Assembly (NCBI RefSeq): GCF_002269255.1
Contig: NZ_CP022823.1
Location: 4,650,001-4,714,000 of the forward strand
Length of the DNA: 64,000 bases
Origin: Klebsiella quasivariicola
Lineage (GTDB): Bacteria; Pseudomonadota; Gammaproteobacteria; Enterobacterales; Enterobacteriaceae
Reading direction: 5' to 3'
Shown here: positions 1-7,920 of the stretch, in pieces
Layout: each line of letters starts with the position of its first letter
How positions within the stretch are numbered: the first letter of the stretch is position 1
Program-made: the position numbers and the translations under genes
The notes under the pieces: generated by a model
Told to the model about the DNA's origin: nothing
The model's database searches: none
What the model saw: the letters and a program-made list of their open reading frames with translations, nothing else

Positions 1-2
1 AT

Positions 3-110
3 CTTTCCCCTCCCCCTTTGGAAGAGGGTCGGGATGAGGGGAACCGACCGGCGCGGTGTCAACTTTCTCCCTCTCCCTTTGGGAGAGGGTCGGGGTGAGG
101 GATACCCGAC
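3..110. repeat. Two tandem imperfect copies of a CTCCC/GGGAG hairpin repeat upstream of araD
   Basis: Copies at about 3-48 and 63-110 share a C/T-rich arm (CTTTC..CTCCCTTTGG), a complementary GAGGGTCGGG arm and a GATGAGGG/GGTGAGGG tail ending in CCGAC. Each can fold as a short hairpin. They lie where the araA-araD intergenic region is expected, so they are probably dispersed intergenic palindromes rather than coding sequence. No T-run follows, so a classical terminator is not supported. Confidence 0.6.
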
Positions 111-133
111 TCGCCTGCTATTCGGAGCACACT

Positions 134-829
134 ATGTTAGAAGATCTTAAACGCCAGGTCCTCGAAGCTAACCTGGCCCTGCCAAAGCATAATCTGGTGA
201 CCTTGACCTGGGGCAACGTCAGCGCCGTCGACAGCGATCAGGGCGTGCTGATTATCAAGCCTTCCGGCATGGATTACAGCGTGATGACCGCCGACGATAT
301 GGTGGTGGTCAGCCTGGAGACCGGCGAGGTGGTGGAAGGCAATAAAAAGCCCTCGTCGGATACCCCAACCCATCGTCTGCTGTATCAGGCCTTCCCGACG
401 CTGGGCGGCATTGTGCATACCCACTCCCGCCACGCCACCATCTGGGCGCAGGCCGGGCAATCTATTCCGGCGACCGGCACCACCCATGCCGACTATTTTT
501 ATGGTCCGGTCCCCTGCACCCGATTGATGACCGATGCGGAGATCAACGGCGAATACGAGTGGGAAACCGGCAATGTGATTGTCGAAACCTTCCGCCAGCA
601 GGGCATAGACCCGGCGCAAATGCCCGGCGTGCTGGTGCATTCCCACGGCCCGTTCGCCTGGGGCAAGAACGCCGAAGACGCGGTACATAACGCCATCGTG
701 CTGGAAGAGATCGCCTATATGGGCATATTCTGCCGCCAGCTGGCGCCACAGCTGCCGGCTATGCAGCAGACGCTGCTCGATAAGCACTATCTGCGTAAGC
801 ACGGGGCCAAAGCCTACTACGGCCAGTAA
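134..829 (+). CDS. araD: L-ribulose-5-phosphate 4-epimerase
   Basis: This enzyme converts L-ribulose 5-phosphate to D-xylulose 5-phosphate, the last step linking L-arabinose catabolism to the pentose phosphate pathway; it is cytosolic. The 231-residue product has the usual AraD length and belongs to the class II aldolase/epimerase family. The zinc ligands His95 and His97 (in the VHTHSRH segment) and His171 (LVHSHGPF) are visible. The open frame extends upstream to 56, but that part translates the hairpin repeats, and the ATG at 134 gives the conserved MLEDLK start. It should be the last gene of an araBAD operon whose earlier genes lie outside the window. A hairpin with a T-run ends the unit at about 985. 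Confidence 0.97.
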   Translation: MLEDLKRQVLEANLALPKHNLVTLTWGNVSAVDSDQGVLIIKPSGMDYSVMTADDMVVVSLETGEVVEGNKKPSSDTPTHRLLYQAFPTLGGIVHTHSRHATIWAQAGQSIPATGTTHADYFYGPVPCTRLMTDAEINGEYEWETGNVIVETFRQQGIDPAQMPGVLVHSHGPFAWGKNAEDAVHNAIVLEEIAYMGIFCRQLAPQLPAMQQTLLDKHYLRKHGAKAYYGQ

Positions 830-878
830 TCACCCTGCTCGCGCTGCGCTTAGCAGGGCTTCGGCTCTGCACCGTCTG

Positions 879-911
879 GTAGCCCGGATAAGGCGCAAGC
901 CGCAATCCGGG
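879..911. repeat. REP palindrome between araD and polB
   Basis: GTAGCCCGGATAAGGCG followed by CAAGCCGCAATCCGGG is a typical enterobacterial REP unit, with complementary CCCGGAT and ATCCGGG arms. It lies in the 3' untranslated part of the arabinose operon, where such units commonly stabilise mRNA or mark transcript ends. Confidence 0.75.
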
Positions 912-931
912 TCAACTTTAGCGCCGAATGC

Positions 932-947
932 CTGTATAAAACCCCAG
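932..947 (+). promoter_or_regulatory. Candidate LexA (SOS) box for polB
   Basis: CTGTATAAAACCCCAG fits CTGT-N8-ACAG with one change in the right half (CCAG for ACAG). E. coli polB (dinA) is SOS-induced through a LexA box in the same position. The box overlaps the expected -35 region of a promoter whose -10 is at 968-973. The imperfect right half suggests weaker LexA binding than a consensus box; that is inference. Confidence 0.6.
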
Positions 948-959
948 CACCCATCATGA

Positions 960-988
960 AACCAGGCTATAATCAGGCCTGGTTTTTT
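960..988 (+). terminator. araD terminator hairpin with the polB -10 element in its loop
   Basis: AACCAGGC (960-967) and GCCTGGTT (977-984) form an 8-bp stem followed by TTTTTT, a good intrinsic terminator for araD. The loop contains TATAAT (968-973), a perfect sigma-70 -10 hexamer 17 bp downstream of a poor -35 region that overlaps the LexA-like box. The same bases therefore probably end arabinose transcription and start polB transcription. The terminator form is directly seen; the promoter role is inferred. Confidence 0.7.
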
Positions 989-1004
989 ATCATTGAGAGC
1001 ACCC

Positions 1005-3362
1005 GTGACCCAGCCGCGAGCAGGTTTTTTACTCACCCGTCACTGGCGGGACACCCCGCAGGGCACCGAGCTGTCCTTCTGGCTGGCCACCGACGATGGC
1101 CCGCTGCAGGTCACCCTCCCGCCGCAGGAGTCCGTCGCCTTTATCCCCGAAGCGCAGCGGGCGCAGGCTGAGCGACTGCTGCAGGGTGAGAAAGGGCTCC
1201 GCTTCGCCCCGCTGGCCCTGAAAGATTTCCACCGTCAGCCGGTTGTCGGCCTCTACTGCCGTGCCCATCGTCAATTGATGCGTCTGGAGAAGATGCTCCG
1301 CGACAGCGGCGTCACCGTCTACGAAGGCGATATCCGCCCGCCGGAGCGCTACCTGATGGAGCGCTTTATCACCGCCCCGGTGTGGGTGGAAGGCGAAACG
1401 CGCGGCTCGCAGCTGGTCAACGCGCGCATGAAACCGCATCCTGACTATCGCCCGCCGCTGAAATGGGTCTCGCTGGATATCGAAACCAGCCGTCACGGCG
1501 AGCTGTACTGCATCGGCCTGGAAGGCTGCGGCCAGCGGGTGGTCTACATGCTGGGGCCCGAGCCCGAATCTCCCCCGGCTGTCGGTTTCGAGCTGGTCTA
1601 CGTCGCCAGCCGCCCGCTGCTACTGGAAAAGCTCAACGCCTGGTTTGCTGAACACGATCCCGACGTGCTGATCGGCTGGAACGTGGTGCAGTTCGATCTG
1701 CGGGTCCTGCAAAAGCATGCCGAACGCTATCGTATCCCGCTGCGGCTCGGCCGCGGCAACAGCGAGCTGGAGTGGCGCGAGCACGGTTTTAAGAACGGTG
1801 TCTTCTTCGCCCAGGCCAACGGCCGGCTGATTATTGACGGCATCGACGCGCTGAAATCGGCGTTCTGGAATTTCTCCTCCTTTTCTCTGGAGGCGGTGGC
1901 CCGCGAGCTGCTGGGCGAAGGCAAAGCCATCGACAACCCGTGGGATCGGATGGACGAGATCGATCGCCGCTTCCATGAAGACAAACCGGCGCTGGCGACC
2001 TATAACCTGCAGGACTGCGAGCTGGTGACGCGGATCTTCCACAAAACGGAGATTATGCCGTTTTTGCTCGAGCGGGCGACGGTCAACGGCCTGCCCGCCG
2101 ACCGCCACGGCGGCTCGGTCGCCGCCTTCAGCCATCTCTACTTCCCGCGCATGCACCGCCTGGGCTACGTGGCGCCAAACCTCGGCGACGTACCGCCGCA
2201 GGCCAGCCCTGGCGGCTATGTGATGGACTCCCGCCCCGGCCTGTATGACTCGGTGCTGGTGCTGGACTACAAGAGCCTGTATCCGTCGATCATTCGCACC
2301 TTTTTAATCGATCCGGTCGGTCTGGTGGAGGGCCTGGCGCAGCCCGATGACCAGCACAGTATCGAAGGCTTCCTCGGCGCCCGCTTCTCGCGCGATAAAC
2401 ATTGCCTGCCAGACATTGTCAGCCAGATCTGGCACGGCCGGGATGAAGCCAAGCGCCAGCACAATAAGCCGCTCTCCCAGGCGCTGAAGATCATCATGAA
2501 CGCTTTCTACGGCGTGCTGGGCACCAGCGCCTGCCGCTTCTTCGACCCACGTCTTGCCTCGTCGATCACCATGCGCGGCCACGCAATTATGCGCCAGACC
2601 AAAGCGTTGATTGAAGCCCAGGGCTATGACGTTATCTACGGCGATACCGACTCCACCTTCGTCTGGCTTAAGCGCCCGCACAGCGAAGCGCAGGCGGCGG
2701 AGATCGGCCGGGCGCTGGTGAACGACGTCAACGCCTGGTGGGCGCAGGAGCTGGGCAAAAGCCAGCTCACCAGCGCCCTGGAGCTGGAGTATGAAACCCA
2801 CTTCTGCCGCTTTTTAATGCCGACGATCCGCGGCGCCGATACCGGCAGCAAGAAACGCTATGCCGGGATGATTCAGGAGGGCGATACCCAGCGCATGGTG
2901 TTCAAGGGGCTGGAGACGGTACGCACCGACTGGACGCCGCTGGCCCAGCAGTTTCAGCAGGCGCTGTACCTGCGTATCTTCCGCAACCAGCCGTATCAGG
3001 ATTATATTCGCGACACCCTCGCCCGGCTGATGAACGGCGAGCTCGACGAACAGCTGGTTTACCGCAAACGCCTGCGCCGCCCGCTGGCCGAGTATCAACG
3101 TAACGTACCGCCGCACGTGCGCGCCGCGCGGCTTGCCGATGAGCAAAATCTGAAGCGTGGGCGGGCGCAACAGTATCAGCAGCGCGGCACCATCAAATAC
3201 GTCTGGACCACCAGCGGCCCGGAGCCGGTGGATTACCAGCAGTCGCCGCTCGATTACGATCACTATTTAACAAAGCAGTTGCAGCCAGTGGCGGAAGGGA
3301 TCCTGCCCTTCGTCAACGATGACTTTGCTACAATAGTGACAGGACAGCTGGGGCTATTTTGA
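1005..3362 (+). CDS. polB: DNA polymerase II (family B, damage-inducible)
   Basis: This family B polymerase with 3'-5' proofreading restarts replication and bypasses lesions during the SOS response, working with the beta clamp. The 785-residue product matches the usual length of about 783. The exonuclease DIET motif is near residue 158, polymerase motif A (DYKSLYPSI) near 420 and motif C (YGDTDS) near 546; the C-terminus GQLGLF is a clamp-binding type tail. The GTG at 1005 is preferred because it gives a start directly comparable with E. coli; an in-frame TTG at 993 would add four residues. The gene stands alone behind a LexA-like box and ahead of rapA. Confidence 0.96.
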   Translation: MTQPRAGFLLTRHWRDTPQGTELSFWLATDDGPLQVTLPPQESVAFIPEAQRAQAERLLQGEKGLRFAPLALKDFHRQPVVGLYCRAHRQLMRLEKMLRDSGVTVYEGDIRPPERYLMERFITAPVWVEGETRGSQLVNARMKPHPDYRPPLKWVSLDIETSRHGELYCIGLEGCGQRVVYMLGPEPESPPAVGFELVYVASRPLLLEKLNAWFAEHDPDVLIGWNVVQFDLRVLQKHAERYRIPLRLGRGNSELEWREHGFKNGVFFAQANGRLIIDGIDALKSAFWNFSSFSLEAVARELLGEGKAIDNPWDRMDEIDRRFHEDKPALATYNLQDCELVTRIFHKTEIMPFLLERATVNGLPADRHGGSVAAFSHLYFPRMHRLGYVAPNLGDVPPQASPGGYVMDSRPGLYDSVLVLDYKSLYPSIIRTFLIDPVGLVEGLAQPDDQHSIEGFLGARFSRDKHCLPDIVSQIWHGRDEAKRQHNKPLSQALKIIMNAFYGVLGTSACRFFDPRLASSITMRGHAIMRQTKALIEAQGYDVIYGDTDSTFVWLKRPHSEAQAAEIGRALVNDVNAWWAQELGKSQLTSALELEYETHFCRFLMPTIRGADTGSKKRYAGMIQEGDTQRMVFKGLETVRTDWTPLAQQFQQALYLRIFRNQPYQDYIRDTLARLMNGELDEQLVYRKRLRRPLAEYQRNVPPHVRAARLADEQNLKRGRAQQYQQRGTIKYVWTTSGPEPVDYQQSPLDYDHYLTKQLQPVAEGILPFVNDDFATIVTGQLGLF

Positions 3363-3549
3363 TTTTTTGTCACCCATTCCGCGGGCACGAAAGCCTAAAA
3401 ATGAAGCGTGAGGAGGACGTGACGAACGTTCTGCCATCCAGTAATATAGCGCCCTTTCCATTCCTGGCCCCAATTTTGACGCATCTCCGATTGTTCATGG
3501 AGATGATCAACTATTGCCTGCAATTAAAGAACTAAAGAGCCGAACATAT

Positions 3550-6456
3550 ATGCCTTTTACACTTGGTCAACGCTGGATTAGCGACACAGAGAGCGAACTA
3601 GGATTAGGGACGGTGGTAGCGCTGGATGCGCGCATGGTCACTCTCCTTTTTCCCGCCATCGGCGAAAACCGTCTGTACTCTCGCAACGATTCCCCGATCA
3701 CCCGCGTGATGTTTAACCCGGGCGACACCATCACCAGCCATGAAGGCTGGCAGCTCCACGTTGACAAAGTGAATGAAGAGAACGGGCTGCTGTCCTACAC
3801 TGGCACCCGCCTGGACACCCAGGAAGCGAACGTCACCCTGCGTGAAGTGCTGCTCGACAGCAAACTGGTATTCAGCAAACCGCAGGACCGCCTGTTCGCC
3901 GGCCAAATCGACCGCATGGATCGCTTTGCCCTACGCTACCGCGCGCGCAAGTTCCAGAGCGAACAGTACCGCATGCCGTGGAGCGGCCTGCGCGGCCAGC
4001 GCACCAGCCTGATCCCGCACCAGCTGCATATTGCCCACGATGTGGGCCGTCGTCACGCGCCGCGCGTCCTGCTGGCCGATGAAGTGGGCTTAGGTAAAAC
4101 CATTGAAGCCGGGATGATCCTGCACCAGCAGTTGCTCTCCGGCGCCGCAGAGCGCGTGCTGATCGTGGTCCCGGAAACCCTCCAGCACCAGTGGCTGGTG
4201 GAGATGCTGCGCCGTTTCAACCTGCGTTTCTCGCTGTTCGACGATGAACGCTACGCCGAAGCGCAGCACGACGCCTACAACCCGTTCGAAACCGAACAGC
4301 TGGTGATCTGCTCCTTAGACTTCGTGCGCCGCAGCAAGCAGCGCCTGGAGCACCTGTGCGACGCCGAGTGGGACCTGATGGTCGTCGACGAAGCGCATCA
4401 CCTGGTGTGGAGCGAAGAAGCCCCGAGCCGAGAATATCAGGCCATTGAACAGCTGGCTGAACGCGTACCGGGCATCCTGCTGCTGACCGCGACACCGGAA
4501 CAGCTGGGTATGGAGAGCCACTTTGCGCGCCTGCGTCTGCTGGATCCAAACCGCTTCCACGATTTCGCGCAGTTTGTTGAAGAACAGCAGAATTACCGCC
4601 CGGTCGCCGACGCCGTCGCCCTGCTGCTGGCGGGCAACAAACTGAACGATAACGAACTCAACACCCTGGGCGACCTGATCGGCGAGCAGGATATCGAGCC
4701 GCTGCTGCAGGCCGCTAACAGCGATCGTGAAGATGCTCAGGCCGCGCGCCAGGAGCTGGTTTCGATGCTGATGGACCGCCACGGCACCAGCCGGGTGCTG
4801 TTCCGTAACACCCGTAACGGCGTCAAAGGCTTCCCGAAACGTGAGCTGCACACCATTCGCCTGCCGCTGCCGACCCAGTACCAGACGGCCATCAAAGTCT
4901 CTGGCATCATGGGCGCGCGCAAAACCGCGGAAGAGCGTGCGCGCGACATGCTCTACCCTGAGCAGATTTATCAGGAATTTGAAGGCGATACCGGCACCTG
5001 GTGGAACTTCGACCCGCGCGTCGAATGGCTGATGGGCTACCTGACCAGCCATCGTTCGCAGAAGGTGCTGGTAATCTGCGCCAAGGCCGCTACCGCGCTG
5101 CAGCTGGAGCAGGTGCTGCGCGAGCGCGAAGGTATCCGCGCCGCGGTGTTCCATGAAGGGATGTCGATTATCGAACGCGACCGCGCCGCGGCGTGGTTTG
5201 CCGAAGAAGACACCGGCGCCCAGGTGCTGCTGTGCTCCGAAATTGGCTCCGAAGGACGTAACTTCCAGTTCGCCAGCAACCTGGTGATGTTCGATCTGCC
5301 GTTTAACCCGGACCTGCTGGAGCAGCGTATCGGCCGTCTCGACCGTATCGGCCAGGCGCACGATATCCAGATCCATGTGCCGTACCTGGAAAAAACCGCG
5401 CAGTCGGTGCTGGTGCGCTGGTATCACGAAGGCCTCGACGCCTTCGAACATACCTGCCCGACCGGCCGGACCGTCTACGACAGCGTCCATGACGAACTGA
5501 TTAACTACCTGGCGGCACCGGAATCCACCGACGGCTTTGACGATCTGATCAAATCCTGCCGTCAGCAGCATGACGCCCTGAAAGCGCAGCTGGAGCAGGG
5601 CCGCGACCGTCTGCTGGAGATCCACTCCAACGGCGGCGAGAAAGCCCAGGCCCTGGCGGAGAGCATCGAAGAGCAGGATGACGACACCAGCCTGATCGCC
5701 TTCTCGATGAACCTGTTCGATATCGTTGGCATCAACCAGGATGACCGCGGTGAAAACCTGATCGTCCTGACCCCGTCCGACCATATGCTGGTGCCGGACT
5801 TCCCGGGCCTGCCGGAAGACGGTTGCACCATTACCTTCGAGCGAGATGTGGCGCTGTCGCGTGAAGACGCGCAGTTCATCACCTGGGAACATCCCCTGAT
5901 CCGCAACGGTCTGGATCTGATCCTCTCCGGCGATACCGGCAGCAGCACCATTTCCCTGCTGAAGAACAAGGCGCTGCCGGTCGGCACCCTGCTGCTGGAG
6001 CTGATCTACGTCGTCGAAGCGCAGGCGCCGAAACAGCTGCAGCTTAACCGCTTCCTGCCAGCGACCCCGGTTCGTCTGCTGCTGGATAAAAACGGCAACA
6101 ACCTCGCCGGCCAGGTAGAGTTTGAAAGCTTCAACCGTCAGCTGAGCGCGGTCAACCGCCACACCGGCAGCAAGCTGGTCAATGCGGTGCAGCAGGACGT
6201 TCACGCCATTCTGCAGCAGGGCGAAGCGCAGATTGCCAAAGCAGCGCAGGCGCTGATCGACACCGCGCGTAACGAAGCCGATGACAAGCTGACGGCGGAA
6301 CTGTCGCGTCTGGAAGCGCTGAAGGCGGTGAACCCGAACATCCGTGACGACGAACTGGCGGCCATCGAAAGCAACCGTCAGCAGGTGATGGATGCGCTGG
6401 CGCAGGCCGGATGGCGTCTGGACGCGCTGCGTCTGATCGTCGTCACCCACCAGTAA
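3550..6456 (+). CDS. rapA: RNA polymerase-associated Swi2/Snf2 ATPase RapA (HepA)
   Basis: RapA binds RNA polymerase and uses ATP to recycle stalled or post-termination polymerase. The product is 968 residues, the same as E. coli RapA. N-terminal Tudor-like domains precede a helicase core: Walker A GLGKT near residue 181, DEAH box near 280, and motif VI (QRIGRLDRIGQ) near 590. The C-terminal half is the RapA-specific region and ends in VVTHQ. The frame is open from 3514, but the ATG at 3550 gives the conserved MPFTLGQRW start. The 187-bp gap after polB presumably holds its promoter; I see no clear hexamers there. rluA begins 11 bp downstream, so the two are probably cotranscribed. Confidence 0.97.
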   Translation: MPFTLGQRWISDTESELGLGTVVALDARMVTLLFPAIGENRLYSRNDSPITRVMFNPGDTITSHEGWQLHVDKVNEENGLLSYTGTRLDTQEANVTLREVLLDSKLVFSKPQDRLFAGQIDRMDRFALRYRARKFQSEQYRMPWSGLRGQRTSLIPHQLHIAHDVGRRHAPRVLLADEVGLGKTIEAGMILHQQLLSGAAERVLIVVPETLQHQWLVEMLRRFNLRFSLFDDERYAEAQHDAYNPFETEQLVICSLDFVRRSKQRLEHLCDAEWDLMVVDEAHHLVWSEEAPSREYQAIEQLAERVPGILLLTATPEQLGMESHFARLRLLDPNRFHDFAQFVEEQQNYRPVADAVALLLAGNKLNDNELNTLGDLIGEQDIEPLLQAANSDREDAQAARQELVSMLMDRHGTSRVLFRNTRNGVKGFPKRELHTIRLPLPTQYQTAIKVSGIMGARKTAEERARDMLYPEQIYQEFEGDTGTWWNFDPRVEWLMGYLTSHRSQKVLVICAKAATALQLEQVLREREGIRAAVFHEGMSIIERDRAAAWFAEEDTGAQVLLCSEIGSEGRNFQFASNLVMFDLPFNPDLLEQRIGRLDRIGQAHDIQIHVPYLEKTAQSVLVRWYHEGLDAFEHTCPTGRTVYDSVHDELINYLAAPESTDGFDDLIKSCRQQHDALKAQLEQGRDRLLEIHSNGGEKAQALAESIEEQDDDTSLIAFSMNLFDIVGINQDDRGENLIVLTPSDHMLVPDFPGLPEDGCTITFERDVALSREDAQFITWEHPLIRNGLDLILSGDTGSSTISLLKNKALPVGTLLLELIYVVEAQAPKQLQLNRFLPATPVRLLLDKNGNNLAGQVEFESFNRQLSAVNRHTGSKLVNAVQQDVHAILQQGEAQIAKAAQALIDTARNEADDKLTAELSRLEALKAVNPNIRDDELAAIESNRQQVMDALAQAGWRLDALRLIVVTHQ

Positions 6457-6467
6457 CGGAACGCGAA

Positions 6468-7127
6468 ATGGCGATGGAAAACTACAATCCGCCGCAGGAT
6501 CCCTGGCTGGTGATCTTGTATCAGGATGAGCACATCATGGTGGTCAACAAGCCAAGCGGCTTGTTGTCCGTGCCGGGTCGTCTTGATGAGCATAAAGACA
6601 GCGTGATGACGCGCATTCAGCGCGACTTCCCGCAGGCCGAATCGGTGCACCGCCTGGATATGGCCACCAGCGGCGTGATTGTGGTGGCGCTGAATAAGGC
6701 CGCGGAGCGCGAACTGAAACGTCAGTTCCGCGAGCGCGAGCCGAAGAAACAGTACGTCGCCCGCGTCTGGGGCCATCCGCAGCCGGCGGAAGGTCTGGTG
6801 GATTTACCGCTGATTTGCGACTGGCCGAACCGGCCAAAGCAGAAGGTGTGTTATGAAACCGGCAAAGCGGCGCAAACCGAGTATGAGGTGCTGGAGTACG
6901 CTGAGGATAACACCGCCCGCGTGCGCCTGAAGCCGATTACCGGGCGTTCGCACCAGCTGCGGGTACATATGCTGGCGCTGGGGCATCCGATCCTTGGCGA
7001 CCGCTTTTACGCCACCCCGGAGGCGCTGGCGATGGCCCCGCGCCTGCTGCTGCACGCCGAGACGCTCACCATCACCCACCCTGCCTACGGCAACGCGATG
7101 ACTTTCCGCGCGCCGATCGACTTTTAA
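6468..7127 (+). CDS. rluA: Dual-specificity 23S rRNA/tRNA pseudouridine synthase RluA
   Basis: RluA isomerises U746 of 23S rRNA and U32 of several tRNAs to pseudouridine. The 219-residue product has the family length; the catalytic aspartate is Asp64 in HRLDMATSG, and the conserved GRSHQLRVH segment lies downstream. The longer open frame from 6411 overlaps the end of rapA; the ATG at 6468 gives the expected MAMENYNPP start. It is probably translated from the rapA transcript. The next gene, citX, converges on it. Confidence 0.96.
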   Translation: MAMENYNPPQDPWLVILYQDEHIMVVNKPSGLLSVPGRLDEHKDSVMTRIQRDFPQAESVHRLDMATSGVIVVALNKAAERELKRQFREREPKKQYVARVWGHPQPAEGLVDLPLICDWPNRPKQKVCYETGKAAQTEYEVLEYAEDNTARVRLKPITGRSHQLRVHMLALGHPILGDRFYATPEALAMAPRLLLHAETLTITHPAYGNAMTFRAPIDF

Positions 7128-7138
7128 CGCTCATACTT

Positions 7139-7171
7139 CGAGTTGCATGCGGGTTGGCTGCGTGCAACTCG
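7139..7171. repeat. Intergenic hairpin between convergent rluA and citX
   Basis: CGAGTTGCATGC (7139-7150) and GCGTGCAACTCG (7160-7171) pair along 12 bp with one mismatch around a 9-base loop. The position between two converging genes fits a transcript-end structure. There is no T-run, so a rho-independent terminator is not certain; it resembles short palindromes scattered in enterobacterial intergenic regions. Confidence 0.5.
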
Positions 7172-7201
7172 GATTAGTGAGGGTACAGAAAACAATCCCG
7201 A

Positions 7202-7741
7202 TTAATCGCGGGCGAACCACGCATCAATCATCTGCTCAACGCGCGCCACGACGAGATCGGTGTCATGGCGACGGCTGCGCGCGCAGGCGTGCGCCGGCTC
7301 ATCGCACAGCAGGCAGCGGCGCTGCGACTCACCGAGCGACTGACGCCCCACCAGCCCATTCTGCGGACAGATCACATCGATATCCCACAGGCGTCCCAGC
7401 GGATGGCTCTGCTCCAGCGTACTGCACATCGCTTTGATTTCGCTGGCCGGATGCGCCACGCACCACAGGGCTTCCGGTCCGGTCGGCAGCCACAGCACCT
7501 GACGATCCAGCGTTTGCCAGCGGTGCTTCCACAGCAGCTGGTCGCAGGCCTGGAGGGCAACGCCCATCATGTTGCGATAGCGAATGCTGTCCTTCACCGC
7601 CCCCGGGGTCACCAGGGTCAGGGAAATAACAGGCTGCTGATAATGGGCCAGCCAGTCGGCCTGACGGGCCGCACGCTGCTCTTTCGCCGCCAGCAATGCG
7701 TCGATGCTGACGCCCGCCTGGGCGGGAGTATCCACTGACAT
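7202..7741 (-). CDS. citX: Apo-citrate lyase phosphoribosyl-dephospho-CoA transferase CitX
   Basis: CitX attaches the 2'-(5''-triphosphoribosyl)-3'-dephospho-CoA prosthetic group made by CitG to the serine of the citrate lyase acyl carrier protein CitD. The 179-residue product shows the family signatures: SHPLGRLWDIDV at about 112-123 and the cysteine-rich RRCLLCDEPAHACAR at about 141-155. The frame is open to 7789, but the ATG at 7741 has a good GAGGAA ribosome-binding site and matches the family start. It lies 179 bp downstream of citW and is likely cotranscribed with it. In E. coli citX sits in the main cit operon; here it is about 29 kb from citCDEFG, which lacks it, so this copy should serve that lyase. 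Confidence 0.93.
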   Translation of the reverse strand: MSVDTPAQAGVSIDALLAAKEQRAARQADWLAHYQQPVISLTLVTPGAVKDSIRYRNMMGVALQACDQLLWKHRWQTLDRQVLWLPTGPEALWCVAHPASEIKAMCSTLEQSHPLGRLWDIDVICPQNGLVGRQSLGESQRRCLLCDEPAHACARSRRHDTDLVVARVEQMIDAWFARD

Positions 7742-7920
7742 TAATTCCTCTCCTACATATGATAAATGCGACAGCGCCTGGACTGTCATGATGATGGTTG
7801 CGATAGCCGATCGCGCGCTGATTGTAACGCTAAATGCGGAGCATTTAGGATACAGAACGCAGATATTTTCGGCGTTCTGTAGCGGAAAATAGCAGGTTTA
7901 TCACTGAGAGCAGCGTTAAA

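Noticed and set aside
4315..6450. A 711-codon open frame antisense to rapA
   Set aside because: It is a codon-bias shadow of rapA, with no domain signatures and no ribosome-binding context.
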